DNA of 64,000 bases from CBDANW01 sp965197825 (GCA_965197825.1 CBDANW010000003.1:1612001-1676000), one strand, 5' to 3'. Counted from the stretch's first letter, positions 17,460-26,554 are shown. Numbers and translations: made by a program. The notes: generated by a model not told the origin, from the sequence alone.

Positions 17460-17884
17460 AGCCGACCCTGGCTGTGAAAGTATCCCTGCACAGGTTGCAA
17501 AGTCAAGGGGCCCTTGCTGTTGCGATGCGATCCCGCGTCACTCGAGTCGCTCGAGCTTTTCGGTCACGGCCGCCTCGATAATCGCGGCCAGGTCGCCATC
17601 GGACCGCCGCGCAGCTCATGAGCCAGAACCGCAGCCCAGCCGCCCACAGCCGCAGCCTGTGGCCCAGAACCGCAGCGCATGCCAGAGAGACGAGGTCACG
17701 TCTTCGGGGCCATGGCTGGTCGTGCGGCGAACCTTCCAGCGCGCAACGGTTGTTACTTTTGGTTACCAGGTTCGGACCGACGAGTAACGAAAAGTAACAC
17801 AACGGAATCGGCGGCGTAACGGGTGTCGGGAGTGAGCGCGTGCACGAAAAGTGCCTGGTGGCGCGTTTGCCAATTCGGACTGAA
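17460..17884. other. Gene-poor 425-bp interval with a possible HNH-protein tail
   Basis: No intact gene is seen. On the minus strand, about 17545-17620 can be read as SDGDLAAIIEAAVTEKLERL followed by Glu and a stop, which resembles the region preceding the HNH motif in HNH endonucleases of this bacterial group; it is too short to prove. GCCAGAACCGCAGC-like units recur at 17620-17690. The rest shows nothing recognisable. Confidence 0.3.
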
Positions 17885-17901
17885 GTAGCTACAATAGCTA
17901 C
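17885..17901. promoter_or_regulatory. Inverted repeat upstream of vapB, putative autoregulatory operator
   Basis: GTAGCTA-CAA-TAGCTAC is a perfect 7-bp inverted repeat with a 3-bp spacer, 13 bp before the antitoxin ATG. VapBC and Phd-Doc complexes usually repress their own promoters by binding such a repeat, so it is the likely operator. Confidence 0.6.
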
Positions 17902-17914
17902 CTAATAGATAGGG

Positions 17915-18196
17915 ATGAGTACTGTGGGAATTAAAGAGCTAAAGAACCGCCTGACCGAGTACCTTCGCCGCACGAAGAAGGGTGAGGAAGTCATCGTCAC
18001 CGAGCGGGGCAAACCCATCGCGGTCATCCAGCCGATAGACTCTGTCGAGAAGCTCCAAACCTTGGAAGCGAAGTTAGCGAAGCTAGCCGCACTGGGGATC
18101 GTCACGCTCCCCGTCAGGAAGCCACGGAAGAAAATTCGCCTCGTTACCGCCTCTGGAAGACCCGTGTCCGAAACAATTCTTAACGAGAGGCGATGA
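17915..18196 (+). CDS. vapB: Antitoxin of Phd/YefM (VapB) type
   Basis: 93 residues. The first ~50 form a Phd/YefM DNA-binding domain: VGIKELKNRLTEYLRRTKKG then EEVIVTERGKPIAVIQPI. The C-terminal part (ending RPVSETILNERR) is the flexible toxin-binding tail. The stop overlaps the start of the downstream PIN toxin by four bases (ATGA), so the two are translationally coupled. An inverted repeat just upstream is probably its operator. Confidence 0.9.
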   Translation: MSTVGIKELKNRLTEYLRRTKKGEEVIVTERGKPIAVIQPIDSVEKLQTLEAKLAKLAALGIVTLPVRKPRKKIRLVTASGRPVSETILNERR

Positions 18197-18624
18197 TCTA
18201 CCTCGATACAAGCGCGCTAGTGAAGCGCTTCGTGGCCGAGGCGGGCTCCGACCGCGTCGGACGTCTCATCGTGGAGGAAACATCAGTGGCCACGGCAAAG
18301 ATTGCCTACCCGGAGATCTATTCTGGCTTGACGAGGAAGCGGCGCGAAAAAGATCTCTCAAGATCGGACTACGAGCTGGCCTGCCGGCAGTTCGAGATGG
18401 ACTGGGAAGCCTATATTCGTGTCGATCTCCACGATGAAATCTTGACTATCTCCCGCGATCTGATTCAACGATACCCGCTCCGAGGTTTCGATGCCGTGCA
18501 CCTGGCTTCGGCCGTCTATCTCGAGAAAGCATTGGGCGAACCGATTTCCTTCGTGGCTGCGGACAAGCGGTTACTCGAAGCGGCGCATCTGGAGTCGCTC
18601 GCAACGGTAGACGTCGTCAGCTAG
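18193..18624 (+). CDS. vapC: PIN-domain ribonuclease toxin VapC
   Basis: 143 residues. The acidic residues of the PIN active site are visible: MIYLDTSALVKRF (Asp5), AYPEIYSGL (Glu), GFDAVHLASAVYLEKAL (Asp) and FVAADKRLLEAA (Asp). Such toxins cut tRNA or rRNA when the labile antitoxin is lost; the target here is unknown. Length and domain are complete, so the pair looks functional. A perfect palindrome 67 bp downstream probably ends the transcript. Confidence 0.92.
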   Translation: MIYLDTSALVKRFVAEAGSDRVGRLIVEETSVATAKIAYPEIYSGLTRKRREKDLSRSDYELACRQFEMDWEAYIRVDLHDEILTISRDLIQRYPLRGFDAVHLASAVYLEKALGEPISFVAADKRLLEAAHLESLATVDVVS

Positions 18625-18691
18625 GCGTATGGAGATACCCAAGCCGGCGGAGACTCGAGCGAACGTCGAGGAGCGGCGACAATTTCAGACA

Positions 18692-18715
18692 AAAATCTTG
18701 CCCGGGCAAGATTTT
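18692..18715. terminator. Bidirectional terminator between vapC and meaB
   Basis: A perfect 24-bp palindrome with half-site AAAATCTTGCCC: a GC-rich stem flanked by A4 and T4 on both strands, lying between two convergent genes and ending 3 bp before the meaB stop. Its core CCCGGGCAAGA also occurs in the ends of the 220-bp MITE-like element. Confidence 0.7.
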
Positions 18716-18717
18716 CG

Positions 18718-19659
18718 CTAAGTCGCGTTACCTTTGATATTGCTAATGCTGGCAAACACCCGCTCGGCGGCCGCGAACGGATCGCTAGCGCGAGATAACA
18801 CGGAATCCACCGCGTCCTTCCACACGCGATCCGTTACGTGCTCTCGTAACGTCTGCTGCAACACCTCACCCAGCCAACCCTCCACGAAACGCCTTCGCTG
18901 GGTTTCGGGCGAGGCGTCGAGACTGACGACATGTTCATAGAGACGATCGACTCCGTCGCCGGTCGTCGCCACCGTGCTCAAGATGGCGGGAGATCGGACG
19001 GCGTCGCGATTGGCGGAAGTGAGCTCTTCGGCCAGGCGATCCGCGCCGTCGCGATCGGCTTTGTTGACCACCAATACGTCCGCGATCTCCAGAAGCCCCG
19101 CCTTGTTGGCCTGGAGCTCGTCACCTAGACCCGGAGCCAGGACCACCAACGTGAGCCCGACCGCCGCCGCCACTTCGACCTCGTCTTGACCAACGCCCAC
19201 TGTCTCGACGAGGATGAGATCCTTTCCCGCCGCATCGAGCAACGTGATCGCTTCGAAGACCGCGGCCGCCAAACCTCCGACGTGTCCGCGCGTTGCCATG
19301 CTACGGATGAAGATCGCCGGGTTCTGATTGCTCGCCTCCATCCGCGTACGATCCCCGAGGAACGCGCCGCCGGTGAACGGGCTGCTGGGATCGATCGCCA
19401 GGATCGCCACTTTGCGTCCCTTCTCGAGAGCGTGCGTGGCAATCGCATCGGCGAGCGTGCTTTTTCCCACCCCGGGAGGTCCTGTCAGTCCCCAAACCGC
19501 CGACTTCCCCGTGTAGGGATAGAGCTCGGCCACCAGCCGACGCGCTTCGGGCCGACGATTCTCCACCGCCGTCAGCGCGCGCGCCAGAGCACGGCTATCC
19601 CCAGCTCGCACTCCCGCCGCCAGCTCCTCGTCGTTCACGATAAAGCTCGAAGGGAGCAT
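18718..19659 (-). CDS. meaB: Methylmalonyl-CoA mutase-associated GTPase MeaB
   Basis: 313 residues, a G3E-family GTPase that protects and reloads B12-dependent methylmalonyl-CoA mutase. Motifs in order: Walker A GLTGPPGVGKSTLADA (residues ~57-72), IDPSSPFTGGAFLGDRTRM (switch I), FIRSMATRGHVGGLA, LILVETVGVGQDEVEVA (Walker B and switch II) and VVNKADRDGAD (guanine specificity). Length and order match the family. The mutase itself is not in the window; the epimerase at 12548 belongs to the same pathway. Confidence 0.95.
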   Translation of the reverse strand: MLPSSFIVNDEELAAGVRAGDSRALARALTAVENRRPEARRLVAELYPYTGKSAVWGLTGPPGVGKSTLADAIATHALEKGRKVAILAIDPSSPFTGGAFLGDRTRMEASNQNPAIFIRSMATRGHVGGLAAAVFEAITLLDAAGKDLILVETVGVGQDEVEVAAAVGLTLVVLAPGLGDELQANKAGLLEIADVLVVNKADRDGADRLAEELTSANRDAVRSPAILSTVATTGDGVDRLYEHVVSLDASPETQRRRFVEGWLGEVLQQTLREHVTDRVWKDAVDSVLSRASDPFAAAERVFASISNIKGNAT

Positions 19660-19715
19660 CGTACTAAAGATGTAGGACGCCCGCGAGGCTTTCGCGTGGC
19701 CTCAGTGGAGGGACT

Positions 19716-20858
19716 CTACTTGGCGAGGAGATCGCGGGCGATGACCAGACGTTGGATCTCGGAGGTGCCCTCACCGATGGTGGTGAGTTTGGCATCACGG
19801 TAGTAACGCTCGGCCGGGTAGTCCTTGGTGTAGCCATAGCCGCCCAGGACTTGGACCGCTTCGTTGGCGGCGCGCACCGCCACCTCACTGGCGTAGAGCT
19901 TGGCCATCGCGGCTTCTTTGGTGTGGGGCTTGCCTCGGTCCTTCAACCAGCATGCCCGGTACATCAACAGCCTGGCGGCATCGATCTCGGTCGCCATGTC
20001 GGAGAGCTTCCACCGGATGCCCTGAAACGAAGAGATCGTCTTTCCGAACTGCTTGCGCTGCTGCGAGTATGCGAGAGCACACTCGAAAGCCGCCTGAGCG
20101 ATGCCCAACCCCAAGGCGGCGATGCCGATTCGGCCGCCATCGAGCACTTTCAGCGCCGCAATGAAACCCTCTCCTTCCTCGCCGAGAAGGAGCTTCTTCG
20201 GAATACGGCAATTCTCGAAGACCATCTCCGACGTGTCTGAGGCACAGTGGCCCAGCTTGTTCTCCTTCTTGCCGTTTCGAAAGCCCGGCGTACCGCGGGG
20301 CACGATGAACGCCGAAATGCCGTGGGAGCCTTTGGTTTTGTCGGTGACGGCCATGGCGATGGCCACGTCGGCCACGCTCCCGTTGGTGGTGAACGTCTTG
20401 CTACCGTTCACGACCCACTCGTCCCCTTCGAGAACCGCCGTCGTGCGCGTGCCGCCGGCGTCGCTCCCCGCCTCGGGCTCGGTGAGACTCCAGGCGCCGA
20501 TCCATCTCCCCGAGGCCAACGGAGTCAGGAACTCCTTTTTCTGCTCTTCTGTCCCTTGTTCATAGATGTGATTCGAGCAGAGAGAAATGTGAGCGGACAA
20601 CGTGATTGCCACCGACGCGTCGGCACGCGCCAGCTCCTCGATCACCAGGGCGTAGTCGACGTACTTGAGCCCGGCGCCGCCATACTCGGGAGGGAAAATC
20701 ACTCCCAGAAAACCAAGCTCGCCCAGTGCCTTGATCGTCTCTAAGGGAAAGATCTTCTTCTCGTCCCACTCGGCGGCGTGCGGGAGGATTTCTTTCTCTG
20801 CGAAGTCACGCAGAGCGCGACGCATCTCTAGCTGTTCTTCGTTGAGTTCGAAGTCCAT
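19716..20858 (-). CDS. Acyl-CoA dehydrogenase
   Basis: 380 residues from MDFELNEEQLEMRRALRDFA, preceded by AGGAGG 14 bases upstream. The three ACAD domains are complete: the N-terminal helices, the FAD-binding beta domain with GAWSLTEPEAGSDAGG and WVVNGSKTFTTNG, and the C-terminal helices with YSQQRKQFGKTISSFQGIRW. The catalytic base region reads QVLGGYGYTKDYPAERYYRD and the end ITTIGEGTSEIQ-like, giving a short-chain or butyryl/isovaleryl-type enzyme. The CoA substrate cannot be told. It lies 56 bp before meaB on the same strand, so the two may share a transcript in branched-chain or propionyl-CoA metabolism. Confidence 0.92.
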   Translation of the reverse strand: MDFELNEEQLEMRRALRDFAEKEILPHAAEWDEKKIFPLETIKALGELGFLGVIFPPEYGGAGLKYVDYALVIEELARADASVAITLSAHISLCSNHIYEQGTEEQKKEFLTPLASGRWIGAWSLTEPEAGSDAGGTRTTAVLEGDEWVVNGSKTFTTNGSVADVAIAMAVTDKTKGSHGISAFIVPRGTPGFRNGKKENKLGHCASDTSEMVFENCRIPKKLLLGEEGEGFIAALKVLDGGRIGIAALGLGIAQAAFECALAYSQQRKQFGKTISSFQGIRWKLSDMATEIDAARLLMYRACWLKDRGKPHTKEAAMAKLYASEVAVRAANEAVQVLGGYGYTKDYPAERYYRDAKLTTIGEGTSEIQRLVIARDLLAK

Positions 20859-20906
20859 TGAATTGTGGCTTTTCCTCCTTCTAGTATAGCATTCGCTCAA
20901 AGAACG

Positions 20907-21737
20907 ATGACCGGACAGCCTTCACCCTTATCGAACAACCGGCTCGAACCTGCCGCCCGGAAAGGCTTCGTTCGTCGCCGTCCAATCCTTTTTGTCTTCT
21001 TGATCTTCGGGACCCTTGGTCTCGCTTTCGCAGGTTACGTAACTTACCTAACGGTCAGTCTCCCATCGGTAGAGTACCTACGGTCGACAAACCCGGATCT
21101 CACCAGCTTGATGCGCTTGCGCGCCGACGAGGCCCGCGCCGACGGGAAAGAGCCCAAGCACAGACAGTACTGGGTTCCCTTGGATCGAATCTCGGAGAGG
21201 GTCGTGCAGGCCGTCCGGATGGGCGAAGACGCGGCGTTTTTCACTCATTCCGGATTCGATTTTTACGAGATAAGAGAATCCGTGCGAAGAAATCTCGAGC
21301 GAGGCGAGTTCGCTCGCGGTGCCAGCACCATTACCCAGCAGCTGGCGAAGAACGTCTTCCTCTCCACCGAGAAATCTCTAAACCGAAAGTTGAAGGAAGC
21401 CGTCCTGACCTATCGGCTGGAACAGACGTTGTCAAAGAACCGCATCCTGGAGATCTACCTCAACGTCATCGAGTGGGGTGACGGTATCTACGGCATCGAA
21501 GCCGCTTCCCGAACCTATTTCGGAAAATCCGCGGCCTATCTCAATTCGGCCGAGGCCGCGTTCCTCGCGGCGATGATCCCCAACCCTCGCCGGCTCAACC
21601 CCGCCACGCGATACAAGACCGTCAAGGCGAGCCAAGAACGGATCCTCGGCTGGATGTCCCGCGCCGACTTCCTCAACAAGGAGGAGCTCGATGCCGCCAA
21701 GACGCGTGAGCTCCGCCTGAGGGTGGGTCCCACCTAA
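20907..21737 (+). CDS. mtgA: Monofunctional peptidoglycan glycosyltransferase
   Basis: 276 residues from MTGQPSPLSNNRLEPAAR. A basic cytoplasmic stretch precedes one transmembrane helix (PILFVFLIFGTLGLAFAGY). The GT51 domain shows RMGEDAAFFTHSGFDF (motif 1 with the catalytic Glu), RGASTITQQLAKNVFLS (motif 2), RKLKEAVLTYRLEQTLSK (motif 3) and RILEIYLNVIEWGDGIYGIE (motif 4). It polymerises lipid II into glycan strands in the periplasm. The start is divergent from the acyl-CoA dehydrogenase gene with 48 bp between. Confidence 0.93.
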   Translation: MTGQPSPLSNNRLEPAARKGFVRRRPILFVFLIFGTLGLAFAGYVTYLTVSLPSVEYLRSTNPDLTSLMRLRADEARADGKEPKHRQYWVPLDRISERVVQAVRMGEDAAFFTHSGFDFYEIRESVRRNLERGEFARGASTITQQLAKNVFLSTEKSLNRKLKEAVLTYRLEQTLSKNRILEIYLNVIEWGDGIYGIEAASRTYFGKSAAYLNSAEAAFLAAMIPNPRRLNPATRYKTVKASQERILGWMSRADFLNKEELDAAKTRELRLRVGPT

Positions 21738-21759
21738 GGGCCGGGGCGCGCCCGCGAAG

Positions 21760-22750
21760 ATGAAGAAATTCCTCGCGAACTTTCTGCTGTTGCTCGTGAC
21801 CTCGGCGCTCTGTCTGCTTCTACTCGAGACCGCCTACCGTTTCTATCTCTATGCTGGGACATGTTCTCCATCGAGAAAGTGAACAGCGTGCATCCCATCG
21901 GACTCTCCGGTCTCTTGCAGACGTCTCCCCACAAGGACCTGATCTTCGAGCTCAAGCCCAACCAGGACACGTATTTCAAGCTCATGCCCTTCGTGACGAC
22001 CTCTGAGGGACTCAGGGACAAGAAGTATTCCATCGAAAAGCCCGACGGCGTCCTGCGCGTGGCCGTCATGGGAGATTCTTTTTCACTGCCCAGCGGGGTG
22101 GCCATCGAGGATGCCTACCACTCTCTCCTCGAGGAACGTCTGAACGCGGGAGGCGATCGTGTCGGCTACGAGATCATCAACTTCGCGGTGGGGGCGTACA
22201 CGCTCAAGCAGTACGTGTTGGCCATCCAGCACAAGGCGTTGGCCTACGATCCCGACTTGATCCTGATCGGCTTTTGCGCCGGAAACGATCACCGCGTCTA
22301 TCAGCCGGAACGCTTTCCCGAACCATACGACCCTTTGGAGAAAACTTATCCTTTTGATGGCTCGTTCGCGCTGGACGCGGTGATCTTCAAATTGCGGTCG
22401 ACGCGCATCGCACAAGACAGCGGCCGGACTCTCTCGGAACGCCAGGTCCGGTACTTGACTCGGGTCTTCTCCGAGCTGAGCGATCTCGGTAAGACGGAGG
22501 ACATACCGATCGTCGTCGTCTATCTGTCCACCATCCGTCGAACTACAAACCCATCCAGGACCTCGCCTCGGCAAACGGCATCGAGCATTTCTTGGACGTG
22601 AGTGCCGCGTTCCGTGACACGAATCTCAACGATTATCGGATCCTCCCCATCGACAACCATCCCAACGCGCAAGCGCACCGCGTCTTCGCGGACCGAATCT
22701 ACGAGTACCTCGTGCGACACGATCTGCTGCGGGGGGAATCGAAGGAATGA
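21760..22750 (+). pseudogene. SGNH/GDSL-like hydrolase, two frameshifts
   Basis: An anchored hydrolase that needs two single-base corrections to read through. The start MKKFLANFLLLLVTSALCLL is a membrane anchor. A lost G near 21854 shifts the frame into WDMFSIEKVNSV. VAVMGDSFSLPSG is the GDS nucleophile block, INFAVGAYTLKQY block II and GFCAGND block III. A lost C near 22535 moves the frame to HHPSNYKPIQDLASANGI and the end IDNHPNAQAHRVFADRIY, which carries the Asp-His of block V. Related proteins lie beside MBOAT or glycosylation genes. The stop overlaps the next ATG. Confidence 0.8.
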
Positions 22751-22968
22751 AACGACGTCGCGAGCCCATCCATCACGGATGGATCTGGCTCATCTACGCT
22801 CTCCTTTACGCGGCCTCCGTCCCCTGGTACCTGCCAGCCGGCGCGTCCCCCAAGATATGGCTGGGGCTTCCCCACTGGGCAATGATTTCGCTGCTTTCTA
22901 CGGCGGGGATCGCCATCTTCACGGCCTTCGTCATCCATCGTTTTTGGGATGATTCCGATCCCTCCTGA
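22747..22968 (+). CDS. Small two-helix membrane protein (DUF3311-like)
   Basis: 73 residues with two hydrophobic helices (WIWLIYALLYAASVPWYL; WAMISLLSTAGIAIFTAFVI) and a GLPHWA turn between them. Proteins of this size, shape and position, overlapping the start of a sodium/solute symporter by one base (TGATG), are usual partners of SSS-family permeases. The role is unknown; assignment rests on layout and the hydrophobic pattern. Confidence 0.7.
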   Translation: MKRRREPIHHGWIWLIYALLYAASVPWYLPAGASPKIWLGLPHWAMISLLSTAGIAIFTAFVIHRFWDDSDPS

Positions 22969-24448
22969 TGGCAATGCCTTTCGGATTCGGTGTCACGTTG
23001 GCCGTGAGTATCTACCTCCTCGTGATCCTGGCCATCGGGTACGTGGCGCGGAGGGCGCGCCCCACCGAATCGCTAAGCGAGTTCTACCTTGCCGGGCGCA
23101 GTTTGGGAGGCCTGGTCTTGTTGCTCACGCTGTACGCCACCCAATACAGCGGCAACTCTCTCCTCGGTTACCCGGGAGAAGCCTATCGTCTGGGATTCGC
23201 CTGGATCATGAGCGTGGGATTCATGACCACCATCGTGGTCGCCTATCTGTTCTTCGCCCCTCGGCTCTACTCTCAGGCCAAACGCTTCCACTACGTCACA
23301 CCCGGCGACTGGTTGGATCATCGCTTCGGCTCACCGACCCTCTCCCTGATCGCCAATTCCCTCTTCGTCATCGCAGTCGGGAACTACCTGCTGGCGTAGC
23401 TCATGGCCATGGGTCACGTCATCGCGGGACTCACCGATCAGGCGGTTCCCTACTGGATGGGCGTGATCGTGCTGACGCTGGTCATCATCCTTTACGAGAC
23501 CATGGGTGGCATGAGGGCCGTTGCCTGGACGGACAGCATGCAGGGGCTGATGCTCTTGTTGGGAATCGCGGGGCTTCTCATCGCCGCCGTGCCGAGCCCT
23601 TCGCACCTGCGGGATACCACCGAATGGATCCTGAGTTATCAGCCGGAGAAAGCGGTCGTCCCTACCTGGTCTATGTGCGTCACCTGGTTCAGCAGCATCC
23701 TGCTGGTCGGCTTCTCGGGAGCGGTCTACCCGCACGCCATCCAGCGCATCTACGCTGCTCGCAGCACGCGGACCCTTAGGCGATCGCTCAGCCTCATGGT
23801 CTTCATGCCGCTGTTCACCACGTTTCCCGTCTTCCTCATCGGAATCATCAGCATCCGGCGATTTACCGACCTCGGTGGAGTCGAGACCGATCAGGTCATG
23901 CCGATGCTGCTCCGCCTTTGGTCCAACGAATCCGCCTGGATGTATGCCATGTCCCCCCTCGTCGTGGTCGGCATCGTGGCGCCATCATGTCCACCGCGGA
24001 CTCGGTCCTCCTCAGCATCTCCTCTATTCTTGCCAAGGACTTCGTGGGCAAGAGGCTGCTCAAGGACGCCCCGGAAGAGAAAGTCACTCGTATCGGCAAG
24101 ATCCTTTCCTGGGTGATCATGCTCGTGTTGGTCCCCATTGCACTCGCACCGCGCATCACGTTGTGGGGACTCATCGAGCTCAAGATGGAGATCCTGGCTC
24201 AAGTGTCCCCCTTGTTCCTACTCGGTCTTACCTGGAAACGACTGACGGCGCGAGCCGCGTTGACCGGCATGATCGCGGGGACCATTGTGGCGGGTGCACT
24301 GTTCCTGGGAGGATACCGAATGGTGGCCGGCGTGCACGCCGGTCTCATCGGCTGGGGGGTGAACTTGACGCTCTCGGTGGCGCTATCTTTAAAAGGGGCG
24401 GGTGAACCATCTCACGAGAGCAAGATGACCCACCCGTCCCCTTCTTAG
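22968..24448 (+). pseudogene. Sodium:solute symporter (SSS family) with amber codon and frameshift
   Basis: About 490 residues if two defects are corrected. The start LAVSIYLLVILAIGYVARRA, FYLAGRSLGGLVLLLTLYA and YSGNSLLGYPGEAYRLGFAW are the first SSS helices. An in-frame TAG at 23397-23399 sits in NYLLA-x-LMAMGHV, where relatives have Gln. Then ETMGGMRAVAWTDSMQGLML is the sodium-symporter signature region. A lost base near 23982 shifts the frame before IMSTADSVLLSISSILAKD, another family signature. Substrates of this family include proline, pantothenate and acetate; none can be chosen here. Confidence 0.82.
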
Positions 24449-25234
24449 CTAGAAACCTTGGACCTTCCCGGCCTTCCGGTAGCACTGGAAGACGATGTGC
24501 AAACCGATGGCGATGATCACGAGCCAGCCAATCCACCACGTGCTCGCGGTTAGTCCGAGATTGCCGCCCGCGAAATAGGTCGTGTGTTGACCGATCATCG
24601 CCCACAACAAGGGGAGAGAAAGGTAGGTATTGTGCTTGGACCGGAGTCCGGCCAACTTCACGAGAGCGCCGTCGGGCGCCTCGCCGGATTTGATGGCTCG
24701 GATGATTTTCTGCTGAGCGGGCCAGATGCGGAACCAGACGTTGAAGGCCATCATGGTTCCGAACATCGCGCCGGTATGGATCAACGTACCGCGATAGCTG
24801 AATCCTCCCACCTGAACGAAGAGGTACACGACAACCGCCAGCAAAATATAGGAAATCCCGAAGGCCAGGCGCACGTTGCTGGCCAACCCCGTCTTCCACA
24901 AGAAATCGTAGACGAAGACCGCCAGGAACGTGACCGCGACCATAACCGACGTCCCGACAGTCCACTCGATGCCCGTATCGGTGGTGATGCCGGCCATGTA
25001 ATAGACGAGAGCCAAGAGGAGCACGCCAGTGATCCAGGTCCAGGCGGCTCCCCAGCGAAACCAGAACAACGCGCGGGGCATCAATTCCGGAACGACTGTC
25101 TTCTTGGTCCCGCCATCCAGCTTCGCGGCAAAAGGGCCGTTCACCCAGTTAAAGAAATAAAGATGCCCGATCCATATGATCCCTACAAAGACGTGCATCC
25201 ATCGAAAGATTGCTTCCAACGCGGTGGAAACCAT
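24449..25234 (-). CDS. PuuD-like membrane urate hydroxylase, short form
   Basis: 261 residues with about seven hydrophobic helices. FRWMHVFVGIIWIGHLYFFN carries the conserved His and the GIIWIG motif of the PuuD (DUF989) membrane domain; PELMPRALFWFRWGAAWTW is the second hallmark, and TGAMFGTMMAFNVWFRIWP the third. PuuD oxidises urate using a C-terminal cytochrome c domain. That domain is absent here, so an external cytochrome would be needed or the function differs. Its stop abuts the stop of the convergent symporter gene. Confidence 0.8.
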   Translation of the reverse strand: MVSTALEAIFRWMHVFVGIIWIGHLYFFNWVNGPFAAKLDGGTKKTVVPELMPRALFWFRWGAAWTWITGVLLLALVYYMAGITTDTGIEWTVGTSVMVAVTFLAVFVYDFLWKTGLASNVRLAFGISYILLAVVVYLFVQVGGFSYRGTLIHTGAMFGTMMAFNVWFRIWPAQQKIIRAIKSGEAPDGALVKLAGLRSKHNTYLSLPLLWAMIGQHTTYFAGGNLGLTASTWWIGWLVIIAIGLHIVFQCYRKAGKVQGF

Positions 25235-25313
25235 ATCGCCCCTCCTATCCCTGTGAAGCGTCGGAGTCTAGCACTGCCCGATCGGCCTTGTCCAGGCCCC
25301 TCAATTCCACGGC

Positions 25314-26432
25314 TCAGACCGGCGGGCGGCTATTCTCGCCATAGCCGGTGAGCTCGACATAACCCCGCCCTAACCGCTCGCCGGACGCGTCGAAGAGCTC
25401 CACGGCACCCTCCCAGTAGTAAACACCACCGGGGAGCTCGCTTCGATTCTCTTGATCCGGAAAGATCGGCCTCACGTCCACCGAAAGACGCTCGGCGGGG
25501 AGCTCGACGACCCACTGGCTCGGGTACACGGCGCCGCTAGCGTCGCTTTCCCAGGAATCCGTGGCACGGACACTCCACTCATCCTCCCCCAGGTATCGCG
25601 CTCCTCCGTCCTCGGAAACAAGTGTCGCGTGACGAAAATCGGGAGAGCCGTCTTCGCGGCGTAAGACGTAGATCATGAGCTCCCGGCCGTCCTCGAGCTG
25701 CAGGCTGAACCAGTCCCATCCCTGCTGCCCCTCCGCGAGCTGAGAAGACGAGAACTCCTTGTCCATCCAGCTCTCTCCGCGAACCTGAAAGCTTTCGCCG
25801 CCGATGCGGAGCGTTCCCTCGGTGGCCAGCCGCGTGAAGCTGTAATAAAGACTCGCCGCTCCCGGCTCGTCTCCCTTGCGGCTGAAGCCATTGGGGCCCT
25901 GCAGCACCAAGTTCTTCGAGGGCTGGGTGCGGAGCTCGAACGCGATGCCTTGTCGCTCGTCGGTCATGGCGAAGTCAAACGACTGACCGTTCCACCGAAG
26001 CGTCCAGCTCTCGGACGTCCCCACCGGGCCGCGCACCCACGCCACCAGCGGATCCGGAAACCTCCCGAGCTCCCCGAGAAGCGGCGTCTCACGATAGAGA
26101 AGCTCGCTGAAGCGATGTTCTTGCCGCTCCGGATCCGTCACGGCCGCGTGTCCCAGAATCAGGCCGGCGGTGGCCCAGTTGGAATCCAAGTCGGGCCGCT
26201 CGGTCAGCAGTCCGATTCGAAACAAGGTGAACTGGTATCCGAACGTGCGCCCAGGGGAATCCCGCGACGCGAGATGTCCCGTGAAGTACCACCATTCGGT
26301 TCGGTACTCGCGATGCGCCCAATGATCTTCAGGAAAAGACCAGCGATAGTCGGGAGCGGCATCTTTCCAGTCGACCGCCCAAACTAGCGTCGCACCGGCG
26401 AGGAACAAGCACAGGGGGAAGAAACGTCTCAC
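25314..26432 (-). CDS. AttH/CrtC-like lipocalin-fold exported protein
   Basis: 372 residues from a GTG start giving the signal peptide (M)RRFFPLCLFLAGATLVWA. The mature part has WSFPEDHWAHREYRTEWWYF, FGYQFTLFRIG, SFQVRGESWMDKEFSSSQ and GWDWFSLQLEDGRELMIYVL, the signature segments of the AttH/hydroxyneurosporene-dehydrogenase family (two lipocalin-like barrels). In the AttEFGH systems such a protein is encoded with an ABC ATPase and FtsX-type permeases, exactly the two genes upstream here. A longer reading from 26549 would add ~39 Arg/Ser/Ala-rich residues with no signal, so the shorter start is preferred. Confidence 0.85.
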   Translation of the reverse strand: MRRFFPLCLFLAGATLVWAVDWKDAAPDYRWSFPEDHWAHREYRTEWWYFTGHLASRDSPGRTFGYQFTLFRIGLLTERPDLDSNWATAGLILGHAAVTDPERQEHRFSELLYRETPLLGELGRFPDPLVAWVRGPVGTSESWTLRWNGQSFDFAMTDERQGIAFELRTQPSKNLVLQGPNGFSRKGDEPGAASLYYSFTRLATEGTLRIGGESFQVRGESWMDKEFSSSQLAEGQQGWDWFSLQLEDGRELMIYVLRREDGSPDFRHATLVSEDGGARYLGEDEWSVRATDSWESDASGAVYPSQWVVELPAERLSVDVRPIFPDQENRSELPGGVYYWEGAVELFDASGERLGRGYVELTGYGENSRPPV

Positions 26433-26522
26433 TAGTGGTGCTCGCTCACTCCTTGTTCGCTCGCTGGCCGCGCTCCTCGCGCGGCCTCCCCGGCCCATTC
26501 GGGCCGTGCTCGCTCCGCTCGC

Positions 26523-26554
26523 GCAGGGTGCTGACGTGTCTTTCAGCACCCTGC
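26523..26554 (-). terminator. Hairpin between permease and attH-like gene
   Basis: GCAGGGTGCTGA and TCAGCACCCTGC pair perfectly around an 8-base loop directly after the permease stop codon. No T-run follows on the minus strand, so it may act as an mRNA-stabilising or attenuating hairpin within the operon rather than as a full terminator. Confidence 0.45.

Noticed and set aside
26440..26520. Similarity of GCTCACTCCTTGTTCGCTCG here to GCTCACTCCTCGTTCGCTCG near 34060 as a mobile repeat
   Set aside because: Only about 25 low-complexity bases are shared and no boundaries are visible; it may be a short palindromic-type repeat but evidence is too weak.
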